A stretch of DNA of 64,000 nt from Flavobacteriaceae bacterium MAR_2009_75 (lineage in GTDB: Bacteria; Bacteroidota; Bacteroidia; Flavobacteriales; Flavobacteriaceae): positions 828,501-892,500 of the forward strand of contig PHTZ01000001.1 in NCBI GenBank assembly GCA_002813285.1, written 5' to 3'. The translations under genes and the position numbers were made by a program. Positions within the stretch are counted from its first letter, which is position 1. Each line of letters starts with the position of its first letter. Shown here piece after piece: positions 26,695 through 34,400 of this stretch. The notes beneath the pieces were generated by a model. That model was not told where the DNA came from. It was given only the letters and a program-made list of their open reading frames with translations, and ran no database searches.

Positions 26695-27620
26695 GTCAGT
26701 TTTTCCATTTTAATAGGTCTGCGACCCCAATACGCGGCCAGCAACAACCCTGAAACCAAATGCCAAATACCCCAAAAAGCAGCTAAGAGGGCCATGCCTC
26801 CCATTCCATCAAAAAATGAAAAAATCAACAATAACCCCAAACCTGAATTCTGAATACCCGTCTCCACAGTTATCGACCGTACATCTTCCGAAGACAAACC
26901 TATAATTTTTGCAACTGAAAATCCGGTCAAAAAGGCTATAATATTGTGGAGAACCACGAGCCAAAATACATAATAAACATAGTCAAGAAATATTTCTCGA
27001 TTGCTGTATAGTGCTATAAAAATCAATATTATGAAAAAAAGCAACGAAACTTTTTTGAGTACCTTACCTACCCTCATAGCCAAGACTGGTCTATAATGAT
27101 TGGCAAATACGCCCAACACCAAAGGTAAGCCTAATAATAAGGATACTAGTTTCACCATTTGCCATGGTGATACAGATACTTTTGATAAGATATCGGATGT
27201 CGGTTCGTACAGTCCGCCCCAAAACTGAAGGTTTATCGGTGTCATTATTACCGCAAGTAATGTTGCTACTGCCGTCAAGCTTATAGATAGCGCAGTATTA
27301 CCACCGGCGATATGTGTTATAAAATTCGAGACATTGCCGCCTGGGCAAGCTGCTACCATAAACATTCCCATAGCGAAACTAGGTAAAGGCTCAATGATAA
27401 ACACCAATATGAAAGTTAGTATCGGTAAAAATATAAATTGACACATGACCCCCGTCGCTATTGATTTCGGATTCTTTAGCAACTGTTTAAAATCATCAAT
27501 AGAGATTTCTAGAGCAATACCGAACATTACGAAAGCCAATGCAATGTTCAAAACCCATTGCGATTTAGCATCAAAATTGAGAACAACGTTATCTATAAGG
27601 GTCTCGTGCAAAACAATCAA
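26691..27620 (-). CDS. Bile acid:sodium symporter (BASS) family transporter (TTG start)
   Basis: 309 residues, about nine hydrophobic helices. Family features: LAFVMFGIALEISIDDFK in TM1, AACPGGNVSNFITHIAGGN in the crossover region, TVETGIQNSGLGLLL in the second crossover helix. BASS proteins import organic anions such as bile acids, pantoate or 2-oxo acids with sodium; the substrate here is unknown. The start is TTG at 27620, overlapping the stop of the CsaA-like gene as TTGA. The next Met (residue 32) would remove TM1. The downstream acyltransferase is joined the same way. Confidence 0.87.
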   Translation of the reverse strand: MIVLHETLIDNVVLNFDAKSQWVLNIALAFVMFGIALEISIDDFKQLLKNPKSIATGVMCQFIFLPILTFILVFIIEPLPSFAMGMFMVAACPGGNVSNFITHIAGGNTALSISLTAVATLLAVIMTPINLQFWGGLYEPTSDILSKVSVSPWQMVKLVSLLLGLPLVLGVFANHYRPVLAMRVGKVLKKVSLLFFIILIFIALYSNREIFLDYVYYVFWLVVLHNIIAFLTGFSVAKIIGLSSEDVRSITVETGIQNSGLGLLLIFSFFDGMGGMALLAAFWGIWHLVSGLLLAAYWGRRPIKMEKLT

Positions 27621-27955
27621 GAAATTTTAAGTCCGTTTTCAACTTCGGCCTGAGGTTGTAAAAGAGTAACATCTTTACCATTTACCGCGCCTAGAATTAG
27701 ACATTCACTCATGAAATTAGCAATTTGTTTTTTGGGGAAATTTACAACAGCAATCACCTGTTTACCGACTAACTCTTCCCTGCTATATCTCGAAGTTATT
27801 TGAGCGGAAGATTTCCGTATTCCTAATTCACCACCAAAATCAACATGAATTTGATAGGCAGGATTTCTCGCTTTCGGAAAATCATTTACCTCGATTATGG
27901 TTCCTACGCGCATGTCGATTTTAGCAAAATCTGACCAGCTAATCTCAGCTTGCAT
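27617..27955 (-). CDS. CsaA-like tRNA-binding-domain protein
   Basis: 112 residues from the ATG at 27955; a TTG two codons upstream is less likely. A single OB-fold tRNA-binding domain: FAKIDMRVGTIIEVNDFPKA, then GIRKSSAQIT, GKQVIAVVNFPKKQIANFMSECLILGA. This matches CsaA, a dimeric protein with chaperone or secretion-related activity described in Bacillus, and stand-alone homologues of the MetRS C-terminal domain. First gene of the operon CsaA-BASS-acyltransferase. Confidence 0.9.
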   Translation of the reverse strand: MQAEISWSDFAKIDMRVGTIIEVNDFPKARNPAYQIHVDFGGELGIRKSSAQITSRYSREELVGKQVIAVVNFPKKQIANFMSECLILGAVNGKDVTLLQPQAEVENGLKIS

Positions 27956-28059
27956 AAGCAACTATCATTTAGAAATTATTATAATTGAACTAAAATAGCA
28001 CCTAATATAGTAAAGGTTGCCCTAATTAGTTTTTAACTTTATCATCAAAAGAATAAAAA

Positions 28060-28620
28060 ATGGCCAATACACCCAGCAACATGCTCCCTTTAGGAACGAT
28101 GGCTCCAGACTTTGAATTGTTCGATACAGTATCGGAAAAGAAGCTTGGGCTTGAACAGCTGAAAGGCGAAAAAGGCACAGTTGTTATGTTTATTTGTAAT
28201 CATTGTCCGTTCGTAAAACATGTCAACCCTACCCTATCAAGCTTGGGCAAAACATATCAAGAAAAAGGCATTGGATTTATTGCTATCTCTAGTAATGATG
28301 TTGAGAACTACCCTCTTGATTCGCCTGACCTTATGAAACAGACCGCAATTGATGAAAGGTATAGCTTCCCTTACCTTTATGATGAGAGGCAGATAGTGGC
28401 TTCTGCTTATGATGCCGCTTGCACCCCTGATTTTTACCTTTTCGATTCAAACTTAAAATTGGTCTATAGGGGGCAACTAGATGATTCTAGGCCCGGTAAT
28501 GGCAAACCTGTAACCGGTGAAGATTTAAAAAATGCGATGGATGCTGTTCTATCTGGTAGAAAAGTAAGCCCAGATCAGAAACCAAGTATTGGCTGTAATA
28601 TAAAGTGGTTCAGAAACTAA
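28060..28620 (+). CDS. Thioredoxin-like peroxiredoxin-family protein with CNHC motif
   Basis: 186 residues, no signal peptide. AhpC/TSA-type thioredoxin fold: PLGTMAPDFELFDT at the N-terminus, active-site CNHC at residues 46-49 followed by PFVKHV, then GIGFIAISSNDV and the cis-Pro segment TPDFYLFD. This group (thioredoxin family, redoxin-like) is common and cytoplasmic; the substrate is unknown. It converges with the DinB-family gene 6 nt away. Confidence 0.85.
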   Translation: MANTPSNMLPLGTMAPDFELFDTVSEKKLGLEQLKGEKGTVVMFICNHCPFVKHVNPTLSSLGKTYQEKGIGFIAISSNDVENYPLDSPDLMKQTAIDERYSFPYLYDERQIVASAYDAACTPDFYLFDSNLKLVYRGQLDDSRPGNGKPVTGEDLKNAMDAVLSGRKVSPDQKPSIGCNIKWFRN

Positions 28621-28626
28621 TTTGAA

Positions 28627-29172
28627 TTAGAGCCATCCCTTTCTTTCCATCAGATTTTTGATGTGTGCATAATGATGTTCACTATGCCAGGCATATCTGC
28701 TAATATTTTCATCGAGTGCTGTTTCGACATGACCTTCAGGGTGTAAAAATTTATTTTTTAATTGGATATTCGACAAGCCTTTTAATAGATAAACAAGTTT
28801 GGCATGCACTGCACTCAGGTGGTTTAACGAAAGTTCTATAGGAGCGGTTCTGGTGTCAAAAAGTTCTGCCCAAGCTTTTTCATCATAAGCCTTAATGACA
28901 GGTTTATCTTCGGTCAGCGCCCATTTGAAGCGTATATAACTGTTGTGATGACTATCGGCCATATGATGAATGGTTTGCCTCACCGTCCATCCCCCCGGCC
29001 GATATGGTGTCTCTAATTGCTCGTCATTCAGATCACCAACCAGATTTTTCAATCGACCTGGTAGTGTTTCTAAAACTCTTATAGAAGCCTTAATATGATC
29101 ATCAGTTAAAACCTCTGGATTAGCATACCTGCCAATGGGATATTTTAAAAACTCCAACTCATTGTTTTCCAT
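28627..29172 (-). CDS. DinB/YfiT-family putative metal-dependent hydrolase or thiol transferase
   Basis: 181 residues. A four-helix DinB-like bundle of the YfiT/BstA type: LPGRLKNLVGDLNDEQLETPYRPGGWTVRQTIHHMADSHHN, with later His in YAWHSEHHYAHI. The three His (HHMADSHH and HSEHHYAH) are the expected metal ligands of the family. YfiT members transfer or cleave low-molecular thiols such as bacillithiol; Bacteroidota produce bacillithiol in some lineages, so that role is possible but inferred. The peroxiredoxin gene is divergent, 112 nt away. Confidence 0.82.
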   Translation of the reverse strand: MENNELEFLKYPIGRYANPEVLTDDHIKASIRVLETLPGRLKNLVGDLNDEQLETPYRPGGWTVRQTIHHMADSHHNSYIRFKWALTEDKPVIKAYDEKAWAELFDTRTAPIELSLNHLSAVHAKLVYLLKGLSNIQLKNKFLHPEGHVETALDENISRYAWHSEHHYAHIKNLMERKGWL

Positions 29173-29283
29173 ACATTAAAAATAGAAAACTTTAATACAT
29201 TTTTAACCATAAAACAATGCACAAGACGCTTTAATCTACTAATTTTATAGGATAATAATTTCAAACCTAAAAATTTTACATAT

Positions 29284-29922
29284 ATGGCAACAATAAGATT
29301 GGGCGACAAAGCTCCAGATTTTACAGCTGATAGTTCTATGGGTACCATTAATCTCTATGATTATCTCGGTGATGGATGGGGAATTTTATTCTCTCACCCC
29401 GCTGACTTCACCCCTGTATGCACCACTGAACTTGGCACAGCGGCCAACTTTAAAGATGAATTCGACAAACGTAATGTAAAAATGATGGCCCTAAGCGTTG
29501 ACGGTGCTGCCTCACATGCCGAATGGATCAAAGATATCAATGAAGTTCAGAATACTACGGTAAACTTTCCTATCATCGCTGATGAAGATAAGAAGGTATC
29601 CGACCTATATGATATGATTCACCCGAATGCCGATAACAACCTCACGGTACGTTCGGTTTTTATAATCGCACCTGATAAAACGGTGAAATTGATTTTGACC
29701 TATCCAGCATCTACAGGTAGAAACTTCTATGAGCTTTTACGCGTAATAGATTCTTTACAGTTGACAGCATACCATAAAGTAGCTACCCCCGCCAACTGGA
29801 AACAAGGTGATAAGGTTGTAGTGAGCCCTTCAATATCAACTGAAGATGCCAAAGGCATTTTCACCAAAGGTGTTGAAGAAGTGAAGCCCTACTTACGTAT
29901 GACACCGGATCCGACGGTATAA
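29284..29922 (+). CDS. Peroxiredoxin, 1-Cys (Prx6) type
   Basis: 212 residues, typical Prx6 length. The peroxidatic Cys46 lies in HPADFTPVCTTELG; the conserved Arg is in RSVFIIAPDKT and the C-terminal dimerisation part is TPANWKQGDKVVVSPS. It reduces hydrogen peroxide and organic hydroperoxides in the cytoplasm. No second redox Cys is seen, as expected for the 1-Cys class. Monocistronic with its own terminator. Confidence 0.95.
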   Translation: MATIRLGDKAPDFTADSSMGTINLYDYLGDGWGILFSHPADFTPVCTTELGTAANFKDEFDKRNVKMMALSVDGAASHAEWIKDINEVQNTTVNFPIIADEDKKVSDLYDMIHPNADNNLTVRSVFIIAPDKTVKLILTYPASTGRNFYELLRVIDSLQLTAYHKVATPANWKQGDKVVVSPSISTEDAKGIFTKGVEEVKPYLRMTPDPTV

Positions 29923-29943
29923 ATTATATACTTTTAAAAGTAT

Positions 29944-29975
29944 AAAACCTCATGACCTTGTCACGAGGTTTTTTT
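29944..29975 (+). terminator. Intrinsic terminator after the peroxiredoxin gene
   Basis: Stem AACCTCaTGA/TCAcGAGGTT with one mismatch, 5-nt loop, then seven T; 23 nt past the stop. Confidence 0.85.
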
Positions 29976-30296
29976 ATACATACTTTTCAGTAAATTTCAT
30001 CTCAATTCAATAACAATACAACATATATCACTATATATCAACACTTAAAGATTTACAAACCTTGCCTGACAAATGTAAATTATTTAATAAAATAAAGCCA
30101 TATTTAGTACCATCTACACAAAATTGATAACGCCACATACAAACTTCACACAATTCATCTACCTCAAATAGTACATTGCCGTGCCTTTCAAAATTTGATA
30201 GATAGTTCTCCCGAAAAATTACTCCCCTGTTTACACTTCCCCGCCATTCGATCATTGAAAAGGGCATTGACATTGTAATCACTTAAAACAAAAGAT
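29976..30296. other. Intergenic region before the haloperoxidase gene
   Basis: About 320 nt, AT-rich at the left. A minus-strand open frame at 30031-30282 starts with GTG and has no family features, so I do not call it. The haloperoxidase promoter should lie here, but I see no clear TTG/TAnnTTTG pair. Confidence 0.4.
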
Positions 30297-32234
30297 ATGG
30301 GCAAGAGAAGAGAAAGTTCTTATTCGGTTAGACAATTGGCAGGTAACACCGCTAAATCAAGAAATCACCCCACGCAAGTCTCGAATGGAGATGAACATAA
30401 GTTCAGAAGAAAAGGCTTGAAACCCGATGACGAGCACGAGAATAAATCATCTTATATGATGAGTTTTACCAAGGGATTACCACATTGCGAAGAGACAGGA
30501 CTGGTAGACAACCCTGACGATTTTCAATATTTGGTACGCGGCATCGACAGCGGTGATTTTAGAGACTTTAGAGATACTCCTCTTGGAACTAAAAAAAATA
30601 TGATGGGGGTTCATAAATGTCATGGTGAATTCGGTTGGAAATCGGAGAAAGCTAGAGAGGGAAAAAATGGCAAATCTGTTTCAGTGCGAGCATGGGAAAG
30701 TCAAAGTGCCGGTCTGTCGTATGATCTTGAAGGACCAGATGCCCAAGCGTTGACCATGCCGCCGCATCCTGAGCTTGGTAGTGCCGAATTAGATGCCGAA
30801 ATGGCGGAAGTCTATTGCCAGGCCCTATTACGTGATATACCCTTTAATGCTTTGACAGTAGGCGTAACCGGATTGAGAGCTGATAAAAATAAGCTTGAAA
30901 TATCTACTAAAACCAACCTAAATGCACTTGATACCAAAGAACAACATATAAAAGATGTCAAAGAACTTACTGATAACTTGAACAAGTTAGATTGGTTTAA
31001 CAGTACAGAAAATTTAAAACTATCGCCGCAAGAAACAGCTAGAAGAAGATGCCTAACACTAACACCTGCAAACGCATTTAGAGGAATAACCTGTGGAGAT
31101 GATGTCGGCCCATACCTTTCTCAATTCTTACTAGCAGGCAACATTGGCTTGCATGGTCAATATTCGACAGCTGACGGATATATTTCATACGGTTCAATAG
31201 ACATTGATCAACGGGTTGCCATTGCAACACCAGGTGAAGACTATCTTACCAATTGGGAGGAGTGGCTAGATGCCCAAAACGGAGCTGATTTTAGGGGCTT
31301 TGAATCATACGATAGTAGTCCTAAACATAAAAGGTTTATGCACACCCCACGAGATTTGGCTACATACGTGCATCATGATGCTCTATATGAAGCTTACTTA
31401 AATGCCTGTCTCATTCTACTTGCCAAAAAAGTTCCGTTTGATCCGGGCATCCCTTTTCAAGAAGCAGACAATAGAGATCATCAACAAGGCTTCGCCCATT
31501 TTGGCGGGCCCCATATTTTATCGTTGGTGACCGAAGTTGCCACTAGGGCCCTTAAAGCCGTACGTTTTCAAAAATATAATGTTCATCGCCGATGCAGGCC
31601 CGAAGTAACGGCTGCACGCCTACATAAAGTGGATACATTAAAGAATATTTCACCCGAATTGGAAAAAATGTATAAAAATCTTTCCGATGCCAATATACTC
31701 TCTAAAGTTTCCGATAGAAATGGCGCCGATAATTACCTGCTACCGATGGCCTTTTGCGAAGGTTCGCCCATGCACCCTGCCTATGGTGCCGGTCATGCAA
31801 CAGTAGCCGGTGCATGTGTAACCATATTAAAGGCATTTTTTGACCATAAGCACTCATTGGATATCGTTGATATGGAAAAAGTACAGCAAGAAACCAGAAA
31901 CTTAATTGAAAAAATAAAACCGGGGCACACCATTCAATCTTGTAACTTGGCCTATATCTCTGTACAAGATGGAAGTAAATTGGATATTGTACCGGTCTTA
32001 AATCAAGATTGTGAACTTACAGGTTTAACTGTAGAAGGCGAACTTAATAAACTTGCGTCTAATATATCAATAGGAAGAAATTGGGCCGGAGTACATTATT
32101 TCACCGATTATTATGAATCAATTTTAATGGGTGAACAGATTGCAATAGGTATTCTTGAAGAACAAAAACTTACGTACGCAGAAAACTTTTCGATGACACT
32201 TTGCAAGTTTAACGGTGAAACGATTCGCATCTAA
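30297..32234 (+). CDS. Vanadium-dependent haloperoxidase, long algal/cyanobacterial type
   Basis: 645 residues, no signal peptide. Vanadium haloperoxidases use vanadate and H2O2 to oxidise halides, giving hypohalous acid and halogenated products. The C-terminal PAP2-like core shows vanadate-site elements with the spacing of red algal bromoperoxidases: Lys426 and Arg434 (QKYNVHRRCRPE), His493 in MHPAYGAGHA, Gly499-His500, and Arg594/His600 in GRNWAGVHY; His500 would be the covalent vanadium ligand. The position usually held by Ser beside Gly-His is Ala498 here. The length and N-terminal two-thirds resemble algal and marine cyanobacterial enzymes rather than short flavobacterial iodoperoxidases. 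Halide preference cannot be read from sequence. Confidence 0.88.
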   Translation: MGKRRESSYSVRQLAGNTAKSRNHPTQVSNGDEHKFRRKGLKPDDEHENKSSYMMSFTKGLPHCEETGLVDNPDDFQYLVRGIDSGDFRDFRDTPLGTKKNMMGVHKCHGEFGWKSEKAREGKNGKSVSVRAWESQSAGLSYDLEGPDAQALTMPPHPELGSAELDAEMAEVYCQALLRDIPFNALTVGVTGLRADKNKLEISTKTNLNALDTKEQHIKDVKELTDNLNKLDWFNSTENLKLSPQETARRRCLTLTPANAFRGITCGDDVGPYLSQFLLAGNIGLHGQYSTADGYISYGSIDIDQRVAIATPGEDYLTNWEEWLDAQNGADFRGFESYDSSPKHKRFMHTPRDLATYVHHDALYEAYLNACLILLAKKVPFDPGIPFQEADNRDHQQGFAHFGGPHILSLVTEVATRALKAVRFQKYNVHRRCRPEVTAARLHKVDTLKNISPELEKMYKNLSDANILSKVSDRNGADNYLLPMAFCEGSPMHPAYGAGHATVAGACVTILKAFFDHKHSLDIVDMEKVQQETRNLIEKIKPGHTIQSCNLAYISVQDGSKLDIVPVLNQDCELTGLTVEGELNKLASNISIGRNWAGVHYFTDYYESILMGEQIAIGILEEQKLTYAENFSMTLCKFNGETIRI

Positions 32235-32283
32235 CCAAAAACAGTTCTTAATCAATTACAAGTTTATTTCTTGCTTTTCCCAG

Positions 32284-32321
32284 TTGAGCCATTCGTTTTT
32301 TAATAATTCTGAATGGCTCAA
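32284..32321. repeat. Perfect inverted repeat downstream of the haloperoxidase gene
   Basis: TTGAGCCATTC (32284-32294) and GAATGGCTCAA (32311-32321) form an 11-bp stem with a 16-nt T-rich loop, 49 nt after the stop. No T tract follows, so it may be a processing or stability hairpin rather than a standard terminator. Confidence 0.6.
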
Positions 32322-32331
32322 TATTTAAAGT

Positions 32332-32358
32332 GTACTAATCTAAATTATCAATTAGTAC
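32332..32358. repeat. Inverted repeat GTACTAAT / ATTAGTAC
   Basis: Two perfect 8-nt arms separated by 11 nt, 36 nt before the lipoprotein start codon. The symmetry and position suit an operator for a dimeric regulator of the unknown gene pair that follows. Confidence 0.45.
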
Positions 32359-32393
32359 TTAATTATTAACTTGTAGTTAGAAAACGTATTCGA

Positions 32394-33236
32394 ATGGTCT
32401 CTGCTAGCAAAGGTTTTTTAAGTTTTGTCTTACTTTCTTGGGTAGTTTACGGTTGTGTCGATCTTAAGCATGTCTCCGAATTTTCAGAGACATCTATTGA
32501 GGCCATAAGCAGTTATGAATTACTACCCAATACTTTTGAACAAGTTTGTATACAAGATTGCGAACAAAAGCATATTAGAGACTATAACGTTTATAAGACT
32601 GCGTGCGATTGCGTGTTAAACAAGAAAGCAGATAGTATTACCGGACTAATGTACACTGCTACATTAGAATATTTGACCGGCCTACTGGAAATCAGCGATA
32701 CAGATTTGACCCGATATCAAACCGATAAGCTCACTTCAACTCTAACCACAGGCGATTTTGGACCCCTACAGCTAAAAGAAGAAGATGTAAAAGCATATTC
32801 TAAAATATCAAAATTGGTTCTCAAAGTTTTCACCGATGGTTACCGTAGAAAAAAATTAAAAGAGTATATCGCCGAAGGTTATGAACCTCTACAGGTTATT
32901 CTCCACTTTTTAAAACAAAATATCAATGACAACCTGAGCGGAAAACTCAACGTACAAAAAAGTAGTATTCAAGCATTTTACTTCGATTTTGTTAGAGATA
33001 AATCACTATCCGATTATGAACGTACAAAATTTGCCGAAGACTATTTTAATAGAATTTCAGAGATTGAGATGAATCAAAAAGAACTGCAGCTTTTCTCCGA
33101 AGTAATCGATGATATAGCTCAAGGTCACAAAGACCTCTATTCTAATCTAGAGAATTTACAAGATGAGAAAATAAAAGGCAAGTTGGCTAAATTACGCTAT
33201 CGTTTAAAACATGCCATAGCACTCTTTTCATCATAA
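32394..33236 (+). CDS. Unrecognised helical lipoprotein, haloperoxidase neighbour
   Basis: 280 residues. The N-terminus ends in a lipobox-like VYGC at about residue 21, so it is probably a lipoprotein. After the signal there are four Cys in a compact pattern, CIQDCEQKH then YKTACDCVLN, suggesting disulfides or a metal site. The rest reads as amphipathic helices with many Lys and Asp, no enzyme motif. I do not recognise the family. It lies 159 nt after the haloperoxidase and 10 nt before the next gene, so it and the 126-aa protein form a unit, perhaps with the haloperoxidase. A helper role in haloperoxidase function is only a guess. Confidence 0.7.
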   Translation: MVSASKGFLSFVLLSWVVYGCVDLKHVSEFSETSIEAISSYELLPNTFEQVCIQDCEQKHIRDYNVYKTACDCVLNKKADSITGLMYTATLEYLTGLLEISDTDLTRYQTDKLTSTLTTGDFGPLQLKEEDVKAYSKISKLVLKVFTDGYRRKKLKEYIAEGYEPLQVILHFLKQNINDNLSGKLNVQKSSIQAFYFDFVRDKSLSDYERTKFAEDYFNRISEIEMNQKELQLFSEVIDDIAQGHKDLYSNLENLQDEKIKGKLAKLRYRLKHAIALFSS

Positions 33237-33246
33237 AATCGAAAAA

Positions 33247-33627
33247 ATGGCAAAGCTCACATCTGAACAATTAAAGATTCTTGCTGATAATATGCTACGC
33301 ATGGCGAATGCGCTAGGCGACTACAGGTACGAAAACATTAATCAACTCAGCAAAGCGGAAAATGACACCATCAAAGCTTTACATGAGCAAACACTAAATA
33401 GCGTAACCGAACTATACACCAAATCTACAGTTTTGAGTATCGATGACGTTCAAGAGAATCTTGAAAGAATAACTATAATTACTGCAAAAACCCAAAAACT
33501 ATATAAAAGTTTTACAACGGTACAAAACGTAATAGACAGGGCTACCTCAGTATTAAAAATTGCTGCTGCTGTTATCAGTTTAGACACTGAAAAAATTACT
33601 GAATCGATAAAAAATCTGTTAACTTAA
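33247..33627 (+). CDS. Small helical protein of unknown function
   Basis: 126 residues, no signal peptide, apparently all-helical (LTSEQLKILADNMLRMANALGDYRYENI..., ERITIITAKTQKLYKSF) with a somewhat hydrophobic segment near residues 95-115 (VIDRATSVLKIAAAVISL). No family recognised. It begins 10 nt after the lipoprotein stop, so the two genes are very likely translated from one mRNA. The lack of a signal suggests it is cytoplasmic or membrane-peripheral, unlike its lipoprotein partner. Confidence 0.65.
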   Translation: MAKLTSEQLKILADNMLRMANALGDYRYENINQLSKAENDTIKALHEQTLNSVTELYTKSTVLSIDDVQENLERITIITAKTQKLYKSFTTVQNVIDRATSVLKIAAAVISLDTEKITESIKNLLT

Positions 33628-33723
33628 AGTATTAATTTTCAATTCATTGATTATTTAGACCCCATGAATGGTAAACCGATAAAGATTACTAAAGAAAAGT
33701 CTCTCATTTTAAATTATTAACAG

Positions 33724-33731
33724 TACATTTG
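33724..33731 (+). promoter_or_regulatory. -7 promoter box TACATTTG of the cold-shock gene
   Basis: Exact TAnnTTTG match, same octamer as at guaB, 26 nt before the ATG. No clear -33 TTG. The leader would be about 20 nt, so a long cold-shock thermosensor leader is not present from this start site. Confidence 0.55.
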
Positions 33732-33757
33732 CGCTTTAATTAATTTAATTTTTTATT

Positions 33758-33952
33758 ATGAGTAAAGGAACAGTAAAATTCTTCAATGATTCTAAAGGCT
33801 ATGGCTTTATCACTGAAGATGGTTCAAGCGAAGATCACTTTGTACACATTTCAGGTCTTATCGATGAAATTCGTGAAGGTGATGTTGTAGAATTTGAACT
33901 ACAACAAGGTAAAAAAGGACTGAACGCGGTGAATGTGAAAGTAGTAGACTAG
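33758..33952 (+). CDS. Cold-shock domain protein
   Basis: 64 residues, a single cold-shock domain. RNP1 is KGYGFI (residues 13-18) and RNP2 is DHFVHIS (about 26-32), giving the aromatic face that binds single-stranded RNA or DNA. It begins MSKGTVKFFND as in bacterial CspA homologues and ends in VNVKVVD. Acts as an RNA chaperone. Monocistronic with a strong terminator. Confidence 0.95.
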   Translation: MSKGTVKFFNDSKGYGFITEDGSSEDHFVHISGLIDEIREGDVVEFELQQGKKGLNAVNVKVVD

Positions 33953-33981
33953 AACGCATAGACTCTTTTTATACAAGATAG

Positions 33982-34007
33982 AACCCCAACGATTGTTGGG
34001 GTTTTTT
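33982..34007 (+). terminator. Intrinsic terminator after the cold-shock gene
   Basis: Perfect 9-bp stem AACCCCAAC/GTTGGGGTT with a GATT loop, ending in a T tract; 29 nt past the stop. Confidence 0.92.
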
Positions 34008-34132
34008 GATTCCTACAATTAATTAGTCATATTTTTCATACATTTGTTCACATTTAAACGCAACCCTTTTACACTTGTCACATCTAATAGATATTAGATG
34101 ATAATTTCCCCAAAAATCAAATTTTATTGAAT

Positions 34133-34228
34133 ATGACTACTTTTTTTGGTATTCTTTTTCTTTTGCTCATCGTGAACATTGTATTGTTCTTGATTAGTTC
34201 AGATAGGGCGAAAAAATCGAGACATTAA
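34133..34228 (+). CDS. 31-aa single-helix membrane miniprotein
   Basis: A short frame, ATG at 34133 to TAA at 34226. It begins MTTFFGILFLLLIVN, continues as one hydrophobic helix to about residue 23, then ends in a basic tail (DRAKKSRH), as expected for a single-pass inner-membrane peptide. Its first half resembles that of the 59-aa product at 50358 (MTFFTILLVLI), which supports a real gene family. It stands alone after the cold-shock terminator. Function unknown; the start codon is certain only if the gene is real. Confidence 0.5.
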   Translation: MTTFFGILFLLLIVNIVLFLISSDRAKKSRH

Positions 34229-34345
34229 GTTTGTAACCGATTATTGCACAAGTTTGCGTCTATTGCACCAATTTCTTTATTGGTTGGGATTGTTTATGCC
34301 CCAAAACAAATTTTGAAGCTAGCCGTACTGCCTTCTCCCCCTACT

Positions 34346-34373
34346 AAAAAACCCCGACCGTTAGGGTCAGGGC
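34346..34373 (-). terminator. Intrinsic terminator after the PPIase gene
   Basis: On the minus strand a stem of CCCTGACC with GGTCGGGG (one mismatch) and a short loop, followed by six T; 28 nt past the stop at 34401. Confidence 0.8.
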
Positions 34374-34400
34374 TCTTTCTTAAAAATTTTTAGTTTTTTA

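Noticed and set aside
30031-30282. 83-aa minus-strand open frame before the haloperoxidase
   Set aside because: It starts with GTG, has no signal, domain or repeat, odd composition (many Cys, Trp and Met without pattern), and lies where the haloperoxidase promoter should be. Probably chance.
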